Positions 1-8,785 are shown, counted from the stretch's first letter. The stretch is 64,000 nt of DNA from Duganella sp. CF402 (GCF_900109645.1 NZ_FOBG01000001.1:2214262-2278261), one strand, 5' to 3'. Numbers and translations are program-made. Notes: a model not told the origin generated them from the sequence alone.

Positions 1-1115
1 ATGCCCGGAATCGCGATCCCAATCGCCACATTCATCACCACCGCCGCCAGCACCAGCAGCCAGTAAGGCGTATCGGGACGCAGGCCAAGCAGCATCAGCA
101 CCGCCATTGCCAGCCCGGCCATCAAGCCATACATCATCGGCGGCCGCGTGCCCACGCGCGCCGTGATCCTCCCCGAGGTCAGATTACCAACCGCGAAAGC
201 CGCCATCATCGGAATCAGCTTGAGGCCAGTCTGCAGCGCATCCGCCCCGCCCTGCTGGATAAATAAACTCAGCAAGAACAACTGCCCGAACACCGCGAAG
301 TTAATCAAAAATCCCACGCCATTGGCCGCCGCAAATGCCGGCGTCTCAAACAGCGCCTTGGGCAGCAAGGGATGCGCGCCGCCCCGTTCACGGCGCACCA
401 GCATCGCAGCCGCAGTCACCGCCGCCGCGCCGGCCATCAGCACACCCGCCGAGGTCCAGCCCAGCGCCGGCCCCTCGATCAGCACGAAACTCAAGGCCGC
501 CAGCGCCGCCACGCCCAGCACATGGCTCCACATCGACAAATCACGTTCATGCCGTGCCGTGGCCGGCGCCAGCACCTGCGTCAGCACGATGCCCAGCAAG
601 CCAATCGGCACATTCACCCAGAACACGCTGCGCCAGCCGAATGCGTGCACCAGCACCCCGCCCACCAGCGGCCCCGCCGCCGACGCGCAACCGACAATCG
701 CCGACCACGTACCGAGCATGCGCGCCCGCGTCGCCTGGTCTTCATAAGCATGCGTCAACAAACTTAAAGAACTCGGCATGAACAGCGCCGCTCCCGCGCC
801 CTGCAGCAGGCGCGCCGCAATCAGCGCATGGCCGCTGGGCGCCAACGCGCACAGCACCGAGCCGAGGATAAACACACTCAAGCCGCCCTGATACACAGCC
901 TTCGGACCGAAACGGTCAGCCAGCGCGCCCCCCGCCATCAGCAGCGCGGCAAAGGTCAGCGTGTAGCCGTCCACCACCCACACCAAACCGGTGAGCGGCA
1001 CCGACAGGCTGGCGGAAATGTCGGACAGCGCAGTATTCACGGCGGTGACATCGATCATCGCCATCACAAAGCCGATGGCCAGCGTCATCAGCATCAATAA
1101 AGGAGGGGTTTTCAT
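1..1115 (-). CDS. DHA2-type MFS drug exporter (3' end cut by window edge)
   Basis: An inner-membrane proton-driven exporter of the EmrB/QacA (14-helix) type. I translated the reverse strand: the frame is open from an ATG at 1115 to the window edge (371 codons). It starts MKTPPLLMLMTLAIGFVMAM and carries the early helix signature IDVTAVNTAL, then a WVVDGYTL segment and the loop motif GGALADRFGPK, all typical of DHA2 exporters. The rest is strongly hydrophobic. The C-terminal part lies outside the window. No Shine-Dalgarno is visible before 1115, so a start a few codons downstream is possible. It is divergent from the LysR gene at 1203, which probably controls it. The substrate cannot be told. 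Confidence 0.85.
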   Translation of the reverse strand, partial: MKTPPLLMLMTLAIGFVMAMIDVTAVNTALSDISASLSVPLTGLVWVVDGYTLTFAALLMAGGALADRFGPKAVYQGGLSVFILGSVLCALAPSGHALIAARLLQGAGAALFMPSSLSLLTHAYEDQATRARMLGTWSAIVGCASAAGPLVGGVLVHAFGWRSVFWVNVPIGLLGIVLTQVLAPATARHERDLSMWSHVLGVAALAALSFVLIEGPALGWTSAGVLMAGAAAVTAAAMLVRRERGGAHPLLPKALFETPAFAAANGVGFLINFAVFGQLFLLSLFIQQGGADALQTGLKLIPMMAAFAVGNLTSGRITARVGTRPPMMYGLMAGLAMAVLMLLGLRPDTPYWLLVLAAVVMNVAIGIAIPG

Positions 1116-1138
1116 GCACACATGGTAGGCCGCTTGCC

Positions 1139-1188
1139 TGATGCAGTAAATACGCATAACATCAGCACTCTGATGCAAAAACGCATCA
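1139..1188. promoter_or_regulatory. Paired dyads between exporter and LysR gene (candidate operators)
   Basis: The 87-base divergent gap holds a perfect inverted repeat at 1171-1188 (TGATGC, 6 bases, GCATCA). A related copy sits at 1139-1157 (TGATGC, 9 bases, GCAT). Two similar dyads in a divergent gap fit a LysR-family recognition and activation site arrangement. Binding is inferred. Confidence 0.5.
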
Positions 1189-1202
1189 CGCCGGAGACCT
1201 TC

Positions 1203-2069
1203 ATGGACTGGGACAACGCCCGCATCTTCCTCGCCATCTACCGCAAAGGCACGCTGCGCTCGGCCGCCGCGCTGCTCGACATCGACCAGGCCACCGTCGG
1301 CCGCCGCCTCAACGCGCTGGAATCCTCGCTCGGCGCACGCCTGTTCCTGCGCACCCCGTCCGGCTACATGGCCACACCAGCCGGCGAGCAGGCCATCCAT
1401 GCCGCTGAAAAAATGGAACAGGCGGCACTGCAGTTCCAGCGCGAGATGCAGGGCATCGACAACCGGTTGTCCGGCGTGGTGCGCGTCACCACCTCCGATA
1501 CGATGGCCGCGCACTTCGTCATTGGCGCCATGCAGCGGCTGCACAAGCAGCATCCGGATATCCGCATCGTGCTCACCACCGGCACTGAAATCACCAGCCT
1601 GACGCGGCGCGAGGCCGACCTCGCGGTGCGCACGCTCAAGCCCACCAGCCCGGACCTGATCTCGCGCCATCTGGCCAAGCGCAGCATGGGGCTGTACGCC
1701 ACGCCAGCCTACTTGAAGGCACGCGGCATGCCAGAACCAGGCGACGGACTGGCGGGGCACGACATCATCATCTACCAGCCGACGGTCGCGCCGCGCCATC
1801 AGGAAAAGATCTGCCTCGAACCGGTGCACAACGCGCGCGTGGCGCTGGAAGTGAACAGCGGGCTGGCGATGCTGGAAGCGGCACGCCAGGGCATCGGCAT
1901 GGCCGAACTACCCTGCCACATGGCCGACGGCGACAAGCGGCTGGTGCGTATCTGGCCGGAGCGGGTCGACCATTACGACGTCTGGCTGGTGATGCACAGC
2001 GATTTAAGCCGCAGCGCCCGCGTGCGCGCGGCGGCCGACGCCATCATCGCCAGCTTCCCTGAACAGTAG
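1203..2069 (+). CDS. LysR-family transcriptional regulator
   Basis: The N-terminal winged helix-turn-helix (residues about 1-60, FLAIYRKGTLRSAAALL...ATVGRRLNALE) is followed by a LysR substrate domain with an SGVVRVTTSDT start. I chose the ATG at 1203 (288 residues) because GGAG lies 6 bases upstream and the protein then begins MDWDNARIF, the usual place for a LysR protein. The frame is open upstream to 1122, but that would add 27 untypical residues. It is divergent from the DHA2 exporter and probably regulates it and itself. The effector is unknown. Confidence 0.88.
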   Translation: MDWDNARIFLAIYRKGTLRSAAALLDIDQATVGRRLNALESSLGARLFLRTPSGYMATPAGEQAIHAAEKMEQAALQFQREMQGIDNRLSGVVRVTTSDTMAAHFVIGAMQRLHKQHPDIRIVLTTGTEITSLTRREADLAVRTLKPTSPDLISRHLAKRSMGLYATPAYLKARGMPEPGDGLAGHDIIIYQPTVAPRHQEKICLEPVHNARVALEVNSGLAMLEAARQGIGMAELPCHMADGDKRLVRIWPERVDHYDVWLVMHSDLSRSARVRAAADAIIASFPEQ

Positions 2070-2108
2070 CGTGCACCCGCGTGGCGGCGGCGGTGCTAAT
2101 ATGCCAAC

Positions 2109-2873
2109 ATGAACGCATATGCATCCACGTCCGGCATTCTGCAACGGCTGCACCAAGGCGCTGTCGCCTGGCTGCACGGCTGGTGGCGGCTGCTGCATTT
2201 TGCGGTGATGATGTTTTCACTGGCGCTGACGCCGGCCAGCTACGGACGCGCGAACCGGCCGGCGCTAGCCCACCGCCTCGTGGCCGACACGGTGCCCAAC
2301 CTCGCGTGGTATGGCGTGCTGTCCGCGCTGGTCAGCCTGGTGCTGATCCGCATCGTGGTGGTCACGTCGCAGAGTTATGGCCTGTCGCGCTTTGCGCTGG
2401 AAATGGTGGTGCGCGTGCTGGTGCTGGAATTGATCCCGCTGACCGCCGCCGCTTTCGTCGCCCTGCGCACCACGCTGCCGGCCGGACTGGAACTGGCGCA
2501 GCGCCGCCATGCCGCCGCCAGCGCTTCCGGCGGCGAGCTGCATCGCGAGTTCTTCCCGCGCGTGGCGGCAGGCATCTTCGCGGTATGGATGCTGGCTGCG
2601 GTCAGCTGCGTGCTGACGCTGACCCTCACTTATCTTTCGCTGTACGGTTTTACGCCGTGGGCGCTGGCCGGCTACACACGCGTGGTCGGGCAGGTCTTCA
2701 ATCCTGCGGTGACGCTGATACTGGTGCTGAAGATCGTGTTCTTCAGTTTTGCGGTCGCGCTGATACCGATGGCCACCTCGGACCGCATCTCGCACGGCTT
2801 GTCGGACATGGTCCGCGTGTTTGGCGTGATGCTGCTGGTCGAAGTGGCTTCGCTCATGGGTAACTACTACTGA
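2109..2873 (+). CDS. MlaE/YrbE-like ABC transporter permease
   Basis: A 254-residue inner-membrane protein with about five to six hydrophobic segments. The central stretch (YGLSRFALEMVVRVLVLELIPL, followed by an ALRTTLPAG turn) resembles the MlaE permease region in which a conserved 'REL.P' segment precedes the coupling helix. The match is divergent, and the call leans on the next gene, an MCE-domain protein starting 2 bases after this stop. MlaE permeases work with MCE proteins to move lipids between the outer and inner membranes. No ATPase gene is next to it. A TAATAT hexamer at 2097-2102 lies 6 bases before the ATG and no Shine-Dalgarno is seen. Confidence 0.65.
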   Translation: MNAYASTSGILQRLHQGAVAWLHGWWRLLHFAVMMFSLALTPASYGRANRPALAHRLVADTVPNLAWYGVLSALVSLVLIRIVVVTSQSYGLSRFALEMVVRVLVLELIPLTAAAFVALRTTLPAGLELAQRRHAAASASGGELHREFFPRVAAGIFAVWMLAAVSCVLTLTLTYLSLYGFTPWALAGYTRVVGQVFNPAVTLILVLKIVFFSFAVALIPMATSDRISHGLSDMVRVFGVMLLVEVASLMGNYY

Positions 2874-2874
2874 T

Positions 2875-3843
2875 ATGACGGAACAGGACAACGAAGCCGC
2901 GCCGGTGCGCAATGCTGAACTCAAGGCCGGCGTGCTGCTGGTGCTGATGCTCGCGCTGGTGCTTGGGGCGGCGCTTTATTTGCTGTATGCGCGCGGCGCG
3001 TTCGAATCGACGCAAACGCTGGTTTTGCAGGCCGACGATTCGGAGGGCGTGGTGGTTGGCATGGATGTGACCTTTGCCGGCTTCCCCATCGGCCGCGTGC
3101 GGCGCATCGAATTGAGCCCGGAGGGCAAGGCGCGCGTGGTAGTCGATGTGCCGCGCAAGGATGCGCACTGGCTGCGTAGTTCCAGCATCTTTACGCTGGA
3201 GCGTGGGCTGGTGGGCGGCGCCAAGCTGCGTGCATTCAGCGGCATTCCAACCGACCCGCCGCTGGAGGATGGTGCGGCGCGCACGCTGCTGGTGGGCGAT
3301 CCGGGCGCCGAGATTCCGCGCCTGCTGGCGGCGGCCAGGGACCTGCTGCAAAACCTGAACGATCTGACGGCGGAGAATTCCGCGCTGGCCGCATCGCTGG
3401 CCAATGTTGCCGGTGTCACCGGCAAGCTGAATGGGCCGCATGGCGCGATGGGGCTGATCGCCGGCGATGAGAAAGGCGCGCAGCAGCTGGCCGAGCGCGC
3501 CAACAAGCTGCTCGTCACGGTCAATGCGTTGGCGACCAAGGCGGATAGCCTGATCGGCCACGCCGACGAGCGGGTATTCGGCCCGTCCGGCGTGGCGACG
3601 GATGCGCAGGCCACCATCCAGCAGCTCAACGGCCTGCTGGCCGATGCGCGCAACTCGCTCAAGAAGATGGATGCGGTGCTGGTGGAGGCGCAGGCGGTGG
3701 CGTCCAACACCAAGGAGGCCACGGCGGACCTGGGCGCGCTGCGCGGCGAAGTGGAAAGCAGTTTGCGGCGGGTGGAGCAGCTGGTGAATGAAATCAATCG
3801 CAAGTGGCCATTCAAGCGCGATACGGAGATCAAGCTGCCATGA
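2875..3843 (+). CDS. MCE-family (MlaD-like) lipid transport protein
   Basis: A 322-residue protein anchored in the inner membrane by one N-terminal helix (about residues 17-39) and otherwise periplasmic. Residues about 45-120 form the MCE domain: 'GVVVGMDVTFAGFPIGRV' is the classic 'L..GspV.y.Gv.vG.V' motif of MlaD/PqiB proteins. The C-terminal two thirds is long, helical and Ala/Leu-rich (coiled-coil-like, with repeated LL.DA.N segments), as in MCE proteins that build a helical channel. It lies 2 bases after the permease stop and overlaps the lipoprotein gene by 4 bases (ATGA), so translation is probably coupled. The lipid substrate is unknown. Confidence 0.88.
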   Translation: MTEQDNEAAPVRNAELKAGVLLVLMLALVLGAALYLLYARGAFESTQTLVLQADDSEGVVVGMDVTFAGFPIGRVRRIELSPEGKARVVVDVPRKDAHWLRSSSIFTLERGLVGGAKLRAFSGIPTDPPLEDGAARTLLVGDPGAEIPRLLAAARDLLQNLNDLTAENSALAASLANVAGVTGKLNGPHGAMGLIAGDEKGAQQLAERANKLLVTVNALATKADSLIGHADERVFGPSGVATDAQATIQQLNGLLADARNSLKKMDAVLVEAQAVASNTKEATADLGALRGEVESSLRRVEQLVNEINRKWPFKRDTEIKLP

Positions 3844-4490
3844 AGAAGACCATCGTTATTGCGGCCTTGCTGCTGTCCGGTTGCGGCAATAATCCGCCGG
3901 TGCCGGACTGGCAGATGACGGCACACGGGAGCATCGAGCGCGCCACCGCCGCCTACATGTCCGGCAACGCGCGCGTGGAAGCCGCCGAATCGGCGCGTGC
4001 CCGCGAAGCGCTGTCCAGCACCGGGAAAGTGGAACTGCTGATCCGCGCAGAATTGATCCGCTGCGCCGCGCGCGTGGCATCGCTGGTGTTCGAAGACTGC
4101 GCCGGCTACGACAAACTGGCGCAGGACGCCGGCACCGCCGACCGCATCTACGCCGCCTACCTCGCCGGCCACCTGCCCAGCCTCACGGATATCGTGCTGC
4201 TGCCGGAACAGCATCGGGCGGTGGCTGCGGCGAACGGGGATGCGGCAGTGGTGAGCGCGGTTCAAGCTATCGCCGATCCGCTTTCCCGCCTGGTCGCCAG
4301 CGGTGTGCTTCTGCGCACAGGCCGCGCCAATCCACAAATCCTGGCAGACGCCGTAGAAACCGCCTCCGCCCAAGGCTGGCGCCGTCCCCTGCTCGCCTGG
4401 CTCGGCGTGCAAGCCCTGCGCGCCGAACAAGCCGGCGACAGCGCCGAAGCCCAACGCATCAAACGCCGCATCGCGCTCGTCGGAGGCTGA
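3840..4490 (+). CDS. Lipoprotein of the MCE operon, unknown function
   Basis: A 216-residue predicted lipoprotein. Residues 1-16 (MKKTIVIAALLLSGCG) form a short signal sequence ending in a lipobox with Cys at about residue 16. The ATG at 3840 overlaps the MCE stop (ATGA), which fixes the start. The mature part is helical and Ala-rich, with two Cys around residues 79 and 90. It does not look like the PqiC/DUF330 auxiliary lipoprotein that often accompanies MCE systems. Its position suggests an accessory role in the same lipid transport complex, which is inference. Confidence 0.75.
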   Translation: MKKTIVIAALLLSGCGNNPPVPDWQMTAHGSIERATAAYMSGNARVEAAESARAREALSSTGKVELLIRAELIRCAARVASLVFEDCAGYDKLAQDAGTADRIYAAYLAGHLPSLTDIVLLPEQHRAVAAANGDAAVVSAVQAIADPLSRLVASGVLLRTGRANPQILADAVETASAQGWRRPLLAWLGVQALRAEQAGDSAEAQRIKRRIALVGG

Positions 4491-4559
4491 CTGGCGGCTG
4501 ACGGCAACCGCGCGCGCCGCATCCTGTAAAATCCTCCCTTCAACGCATCGAGGATTTAC

Positions 4560-5522
4560 ATGGCTTACTCCCTCGCCCGCCCACTGCGCGGGCTGTTTTC
4601 CGTCCTGGCGCTGTCGTGCGCCGTACTGGCGCAAGCCGCGCCGCAAAAAGTCATCGTCGACATGGACATCGGCGACGATATCGACGACGCCTTCGCCCTC
4701 GGCCTGCTGCTGCAAAGCCCCGAGATCGAGATCGTTGGCATCACCACCGACTGGGGCGACACCGCACTGCGCGCGCAACTGCTGGAACGCATGCTGCGCG
4801 AGACCGGCCATCGCCACATCCCGGTGGCACAAGGCGTTCGCACTACCGGCAATCCACAGCCGTTCACGCAGGCGCGCTACGCGCAGCGCGGCCAGCTGCC
4901 AGCCAAAATCGATGCGGTCGATTTCATGCTCGACCAGATCAAGCGCCAGCCCGGCGAAATCACGCTGCTGGCCCTCGGCCCGCTGACCAATGTCGGCGCG
5001 GCGATCACGCGCGACGCCACCACCTTCGGCAAGCTGAAACAAGTCGCCATGATGGGCGGTTCGGTACGCAGCGGCTACCGCAAATCGCAGTACGTTCCGT
5101 CGCGGCCGGCCGACAAGGAATACAACATCGTGTCCGATATCGGCGGCGCGCAAAAACTGTTCACCTCCGGCGTACCGATCGTGATGATGCCGGTCGATTC
5201 CACCCAGATCCGTCTCGATGAAGTGGAGCGCAACGCCCTGCTCGGCCACGGCTCGCCCGTCACCGACCAACTGGCGCTGCTCTACCACCAGTGGATCAAC
5301 GCCTACCAGCCTTGGTCCAGCAATATGCCGTCGCTGTTCGACGTGGTGCCGGTGGCATGGATGATCGATCCGTCGGTATGTCCAACAACGCCGCTACGCA
5401 TCGTGGTCGACAGCGAAGGCTACACCCGCGAGCAGCCGGGCAAGCCAAACGCGCAAGTGTGCCTGGCCTCAGACCAGAAGCGCTTCTTCGACATCTTCAT
5501 GCCGCGTTTATTGAAGGATTAA
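4560..5522 (+). CDS. Secreted inosine-uridine-type nucleoside hydrolase
   Basis: Hydrolyses the N-glycosidic bond of ribonucleosides to give base and ribose. Residues 1-27 are a signal peptide (hydrophobic core FSVLALSCAVLA, then AQAAP), so it probably acts in the periplasm or outside the cell. The calcium-binding aspartate cluster follows at once (VDMDIGDDIDDAFAL, residues about 33-47), a variant of the family's DTD.G.DDA motif. Later family landmarks are LALGPLTNVG and MMGGSV. The ATG at 4560 has a GAGGA ribosome binding site. At 320 residues it is the usual length plus a signal peptide. A nucleoside salvage role is likely. Confidence 0.9.
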   Translation: MAYSLARPLRGLFSVLALSCAVLAQAAPQKVIVDMDIGDDIDDAFALGLLLQSPEIEIVGITTDWGDTALRAQLLERMLRETGHRHIPVAQGVRTTGNPQPFTQARYAQRGQLPAKIDAVDFMLDQIKRQPGEITLLALGPLTNVGAAITRDATTFGKLKQVAMMGGSVRSGYRKSQYVPSRPADKEYNIVSDIGGAQKLFTSGVPIVMMPVDSTQIRLDEVERNALLGHGSPVTDQLALLYHQWINAYQPWSSNMPSLFDVVPVAWMIDPSVCPTTPLRIVVDSEGYTREQPGKPNAQVCLASDQKRFFDIFMPRLLKD

Positions 5523-5525
5523 ATC

Positions 5526-5870
5526 ATGGCCCTCGTCTATTCCACCGAAACGGGCCGCATGTGTCCGGACTGCCGCAAGCCGCTCAGCGAGTGCGCCTGC
5601 AAAACTGCCGCCAAGGCCAAGCCAATCGGCGATGGCAATGTGAAGGTATCACGCGAATCCAAGGGGCGCGGCGGCAAGACCGTCACCCTGGTGCGCGGCC
5701 TGCCGCTGGGCGCCGAAGAGCTGGCGGCGCTGGGCAAGCAGTTGCGCAGCGCCTGCGGTTCCGGCGGCACGGCCAAGGACGGCGTGCTCGAAATCCAGGG
5801 CGACCATTGCGAACGCGTGATGGCCGAACTCACAAAGCTCGGCCACAAACCGAAGCGCGTCGGAGGTTAA
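5526..5870 (+). CDS. yciH: SUI1/eIF1-like translation factor, YciH family
   Basis: A 114-residue protein with a Cys-rich N-terminus (CPDCRKPLSECAC, residues about 14-26) and a SUI1 domain (residues about 40-114: ESKGRGGKTVTLVRGL and, near the end, DGVLEIQGDH). Bacterial YciH resembles eukaryotic eIF1 and is linked to start-site discrimination and stress translation; its exact role is not settled. It starts 3 bases after the nucleoside hydrolase stop, so it may be co-transcribed. Its stop shares TTAA (5867-5870) with the convergent hydrolase gene. Confidence 0.9.
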   Translation: MALVYSTETGRMCPDCRKPLSECACKTAAKAKPIGDGNVKVSRESKGRGGKTVTLVRGLPLGAEELAALGKQLRSACGSGGTAKDGVLEIQGDHCERVMAELTKLGHKPKRVGG

Positions 5871-6478
5871 GCTTTTAACGTGCGCTGGACCGACAGATAG
5901 ATATTGTCGCGTTCCAGCGCCTTGCCTTCGCGTGCAGCGGCAATCCATGCTTCCGTAGTAGCCACGGCCGCAAAGCCGGTATGGAACACGGTGCTGAACA
6001 CGCGGTGTATCTCTTCCGCGCTGGCCTTGCCGGCCGCGTTCTCGTAGGACGGCGAACCGCTGGCGTCCGACAAAAACTCCACCGACAATCCCTTGTGCGC
6101 CGCTTCGTAGATGGTGGCCGCATCGCAGTTGTGCGTCATGTAGCCAACGATGGTCAGCGTGTCGATGCCGTTATCGGCCACCCACTGGGCCAGGCCGGTG
6201 CCGGTGAACACGCTGGCATAGGTCTTGTTGATGTGGAGATTGGCCGAACGCTGCGCCACCTCCTCATGCAGCTGCCACGCCGGCGAGCCCTTGGCGAAGA
6301 TGGGCGACTGTTCCGGCGCATCGTGCTGCACCACCACTACCGGGATATCGGCGGCACGGGCCGCGTCCATCGCACGGGTGATATTCGGCAGCGACACCGC
6401 CACCGGCGGATATTCAATCTTCATATTGCCAGTGAAGTATTCGTTTTGCACATCAACGACGATCAGGGCACGGCGCAT
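5867..6478 (-). CDS. Isochorismatase-like cysteine hydrolase
   Basis: A cytosolic 203-residue alpha/beta hydrolase of the isochorismatase/nicotinamidase superfamily. The triad is visible: Asp9 (VVDVQNEY), Lys85 (INKTYAS) and Cys118 (GYMTHNCDAAT). The ATG at 6478 was chosen because AGGAG lies just upstream and the protein then begins with the family's beta-strand MRRALIVVDVQ; the open frame extends further upstream without support. It is divergent from a GlxA-type AraC regulator. The substrate is uncertain: nicotinamide, isochorismate and carbamoyl compounds are all possible. Confidence 0.9.
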   Translation of the reverse strand: MRRALIVVDVQNEYFTGNMKIEYPPVAVSLPNITRAMDAARAADIPVVVVQHDAPEQSPIFAKGSPAWQLHEEVAQRSANLHINKTYASVFTGTGLAQWVADNGIDTLTIVGYMTHNCDAATIYEAAHKGLSVEFLSDASGSPSYENAAGKASAEEIHRVFSTVFHTGFAAVATTEAWIAAAREGKALERDNIYLSVQRTLKA

Positions 6479-6564
6479 GGTGGTTCTCCTGTGTTGGGTT
6501 ACGATGAGAAGCATTGTGCGCTTCCACGTCACCAGCCGACAGCGGCCCGAAGGCATACAAACGA

Positions 6565-6570
6565 TATAAT
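6565..6570 (+). promoter_or_regulatory. -10 hexamer 6 bases before the GlxA-type start (leaderless candidate)
   Basis: A perfect TATAAT ends 6 bases before the ATG at 6577. Transcription would start at or next to the start codon. No Shine-Dalgarno fits between them, and I see no good -35 box. Confidence 0.5.
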
Positions 6571-6576
6571 CGGGCC

Positions 6577-7521
6577 ATGAATACTTCCCGCTTCAGAATT
6601 GCCGTCATCGCCTTCGATGGCATCACGCCCTTCCACCTGTCCGTGCCGGGTATGGTGTTCCGCGATGCTACGTTCGACCTGAAAATCTGCTCGCCCGATC
6701 CGTCGCCGCTGCGCACCACCGGCGGCTTCGATATCGCCGTGCCGCACGGCCTGCAAACGCTGAGCCGCGCCGATATCGTCATTCTGCCGACCTGGCACGA
6801 CGACTGCCGCCCCGCACCGGTAGCCCTGCTGCACGCGCTGCAACGTGCGCACAAGCGCGGCGCGCGCATCGTCGGCCTGTGCCTCGGCGCCTTTCCGCTG
6901 GCGGAAGCAGGCCTGCTGGATGGCCGCCGCGCCACCACGCACTGGCAGTTTGCGGATGCGCTGGCCGAACGTCATCCAACGGTCTCGGTGGACCGCGAAG
7001 TGCTGTATGTGGATGATGATGTGCTGACTTCCGCCGGCGTGGCGGCGGGTTTGGATTGCTGCCTGCACCTGCTGCGCCAGCTGTGCGGCGCGGAGGCGGC
7101 CAACCATGTGGCGCGGCAGCTGGTGGTGGCGCCGCACCGGCAAGGCGGGCAGGCACAGTTCATCGAGCGCCCGGTGCCGGTCAGCGGCAGCGATGACCGC
7201 TTTGCGCAAGTGCTCAACTGGGTCAACCGGCATCTGGCCGACAACCACAGCATCGATGCGCTGGCCGCGCGCGCGGCCATGAGCCGCCGCAATTTCACGC
7301 GCCACTTCCGCGACGCCACCGGCACCTCGTTCAAGCAATGGCTGCTCAACCAGCGCGTAGCGCACGCGCAGCGGCTGCTGGAAACCAGCGATGTGTCGAT
7401 TGAAGTAGTGGCTCAGGAAGCGGGCTTCGGCTCGGCGCTGTCGCTGCGCCAGCACTTCCGCACCGCGCTGCGCACCTCCCCGTCAGTCTACCGCCGCCAG
7501 TTCCGCGCCAGCGGCGAGTGA
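6577..7521 (+). CDS. GlxA-type transcriptional regulator (DJ-1/PfpI domain plus AraC HTH)
   Basis: A 314-residue regulator. Residues about 1-170 form a DJ-1/PfpI-like class I amidotransferase fold with the elbow GLCLGAFPLAEAGLLDG, including the Cys. Residues about 205-310 carry two AraC helix-turn-helix motifs (HSIDALAARAAMSRRNFTR and DVSIEVVAQEAGFGSALSLRQHF). Proteins of this layout control catabolic genes for amines and related compounds. The ATG at 6577 is preferred over an upstream frame opening because MNTSRFRIAVIAFDG begins the domain. It is divergent from the isochorismatase-like gene, its likely target. Confidence 0.9.
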   Translation: MNTSRFRIAVIAFDGITPFHLSVPGMVFRDATFDLKICSPDPSPLRTTGGFDIAVPHGLQTLSRADIVILPTWHDDCRPAPVALLHALQRAHKRGARIVGLCLGAFPLAEAGLLDGRRATTHWQFADALAERHPTVSVDREVLYVDDDVLTSAGVAAGLDCCLHLLRQLCGAEAANHVARQLVVAPHRQGGQAQFIERPVPVSGSDDRFAQVLNWVNRHLADNHSIDALAARAAMSRRNFTRHFRDATGTSFKQWLLNQRVAHAQRLLETSDVSIEVVAQEAGFGSALSLRQHFRTALRTSPSVYRRQFRASGE

Positions 7522-7534
7522 GCGCACAGCAGGC

Positions 7535-8785
7535 TTACTTGCCGGCGGCTGCGGCGGCAGCTTCGCGCAGCTTGTCCTTCTTGCTCTTGCGCTTGCCCTT
7601 GATGCCGCCGTTGACCGTGTCGGTAAAGGCGCTGACCACAGGCGCGGCCTCGGTCGGCTCGAAGCCGGCGATCACCTCACGCTCCACGCGCTGGTTCTGG
7701 CGTTTTTCGATCAGGCGGAAATGCTGCTCCGCCTCGGCGGTGATGAAGCTGATCGCCACACCACTCTCTCCTGCCCGGCCAGTACGCCCGATACGGTGGG
7801 TATAGTCGACAGCGGAACGCGGCAAGTCATAGTTCACCACCGCCGGCAAGCGCGCGATATCGATGCCGCGCGCCGCCACGTCGGTCGCCACCAGCACTTG
7901 CAGATAGCCGGTGCGGAAATCGGTCAAGGTCTGGGTACGCGCGCCCTGGCTCAACTCCCCGTGGAAGGATGCGGCGTGAATACCGTTGCGGTTCAATTTA
8001 TCCGCCACATGGTCCGACGCATACTTGGTAGCGACAAACACCATCACACCACGCCACTTGTGCTCAAGGATCAGATGCTTGAGCAGCATGGTACGTCGCG
8101 GCACATCCACTTTGATGGCGCGCTGTTCAATATCCGGCTTGCTGGACGGCTCGGACCGCACCTCAATGCGCGTCGGATTGTTCAGCAGGCCATCGGCCAG
8201 CTTTTGCACCGCCGGCGGGAAGGTCGCCGAGAAGAACAGGTTCTGGCGCTGCTTCGGCAGCAGTTCAAGGATGCGATTCAGCTCTTCGCTGAAACCCATA
8301 TCCAGCAGGCGGTCTGCCTCGTCGAGCACCAGCATGGCCGTTTGCGACAGCTTCACCGCGTTATGGGCGACCAGGTCCAGCAGGCGGCCTGGCGTAGCGA
8401 CCAGAATATCCGTGCCGCCGCGCAGCGCCAGCATCTGCGGGTTGATCGACACACCGCCGAACACCACCTGCACCTTCAGCGTGGTCGGCAAGTGCGACAC
8501 CAGCTGACGTATCGAATCCGCCACCTGCGACGCCAGCTCGCGCGTCGGCACCAGGATCAGGCCATGCAGCTGGCGATGGCTGCCACGCTTGTCCAGCAGC
8601 GATTGCAGCAGCGGCAGCGCGAAGGCGGCAGTCTTGCCTGAGCCGGTTTGCGCGGCGCCCAGCACGTCCTCGCCGCGCAGGATGGCGGGAATCGCGGCAC
8701 TCTGGATGGCCGTGGGTTCCTGATAGCCGATTTCAGTAATGGCGTTAAGCAGCGAGGGTGCGAGGCCCAGTGTAGAGAAAGACAT
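7535..8785 (-). CDS. rhlE: DEAD-box ATP-dependent RNA helicase, RhlE type
   Basis: A 416-residue cytosolic RNA helicase. All core motifs are present: Q motif (GYQEPTAIQ), motif I (AAQTGSGKT), PTRELA, DEAD, SAT (FFSATFP) and motif VI (HRIGRTGRAG). A basic C-terminal tail (KGKRKSKKDKLREAAAA) is typical of RhlE proteins and may bind RNA. The start at 8785 (MSFSTLGLAPSLLNAI) matches RhlE N-termini; the longer open frame from 8965 has no family similarity. It probably acts in ribosome maturation, RNA decay or cold adaptation. The symbol is assigned by family, not by a unique mark. Confidence 0.88.
   Translation of the reverse strand: MSFSTLGLAPSLLNAITEIGYQEPTAIQSAAIPAILRGEDVLGAAQTGSGKTAAFALPLLQSLLDKRGSHRQLHGLILVPTRELASQVADSIRQLVSHLPTTLKVQVVFGGVSINPQMLALRGGTDILVATPGRLLDLVAHNAVKLSQTAMLVLDEADRLLDMGFSEELNRILELLPKQRQNLFFSATFPPAVQKLADGLLNNPTRIEVRSEPSSKPDIEQRAIKVDVPRRTMLLKHLILEHKWRGVMVFVATKYASDHVADKLNRNGIHAASFHGELSQGARTQTLTDFRTGYLQVLVATDVAARGIDIARLPAVVNYDLPRSAVDYTHRIGRTGRAGESGVAISFITAEAEQHFRLIEKRQNQRVEREVIAGFEPTEAAPVVSAFTDTVNGGIKGKRKSKKDKLREAAAAAAGK

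Noticed and set aside
916..1119. A 67-codon minus-strand frame at the start of the DHA2 exporter
   Set aside because: It is out of frame with the exporter helices; the frame starting at 1115 gives clear MFS motifs.
2854..5288. Long open frames on the minus strand opposite the MCE and nucleoside hydrolase genes (235 and 770 codons)
   Set aside because: They are His/Arg/Gln-rich, match no family, and lie opposite well-supported genes in GC-rich DNA where long antisense frames are common.
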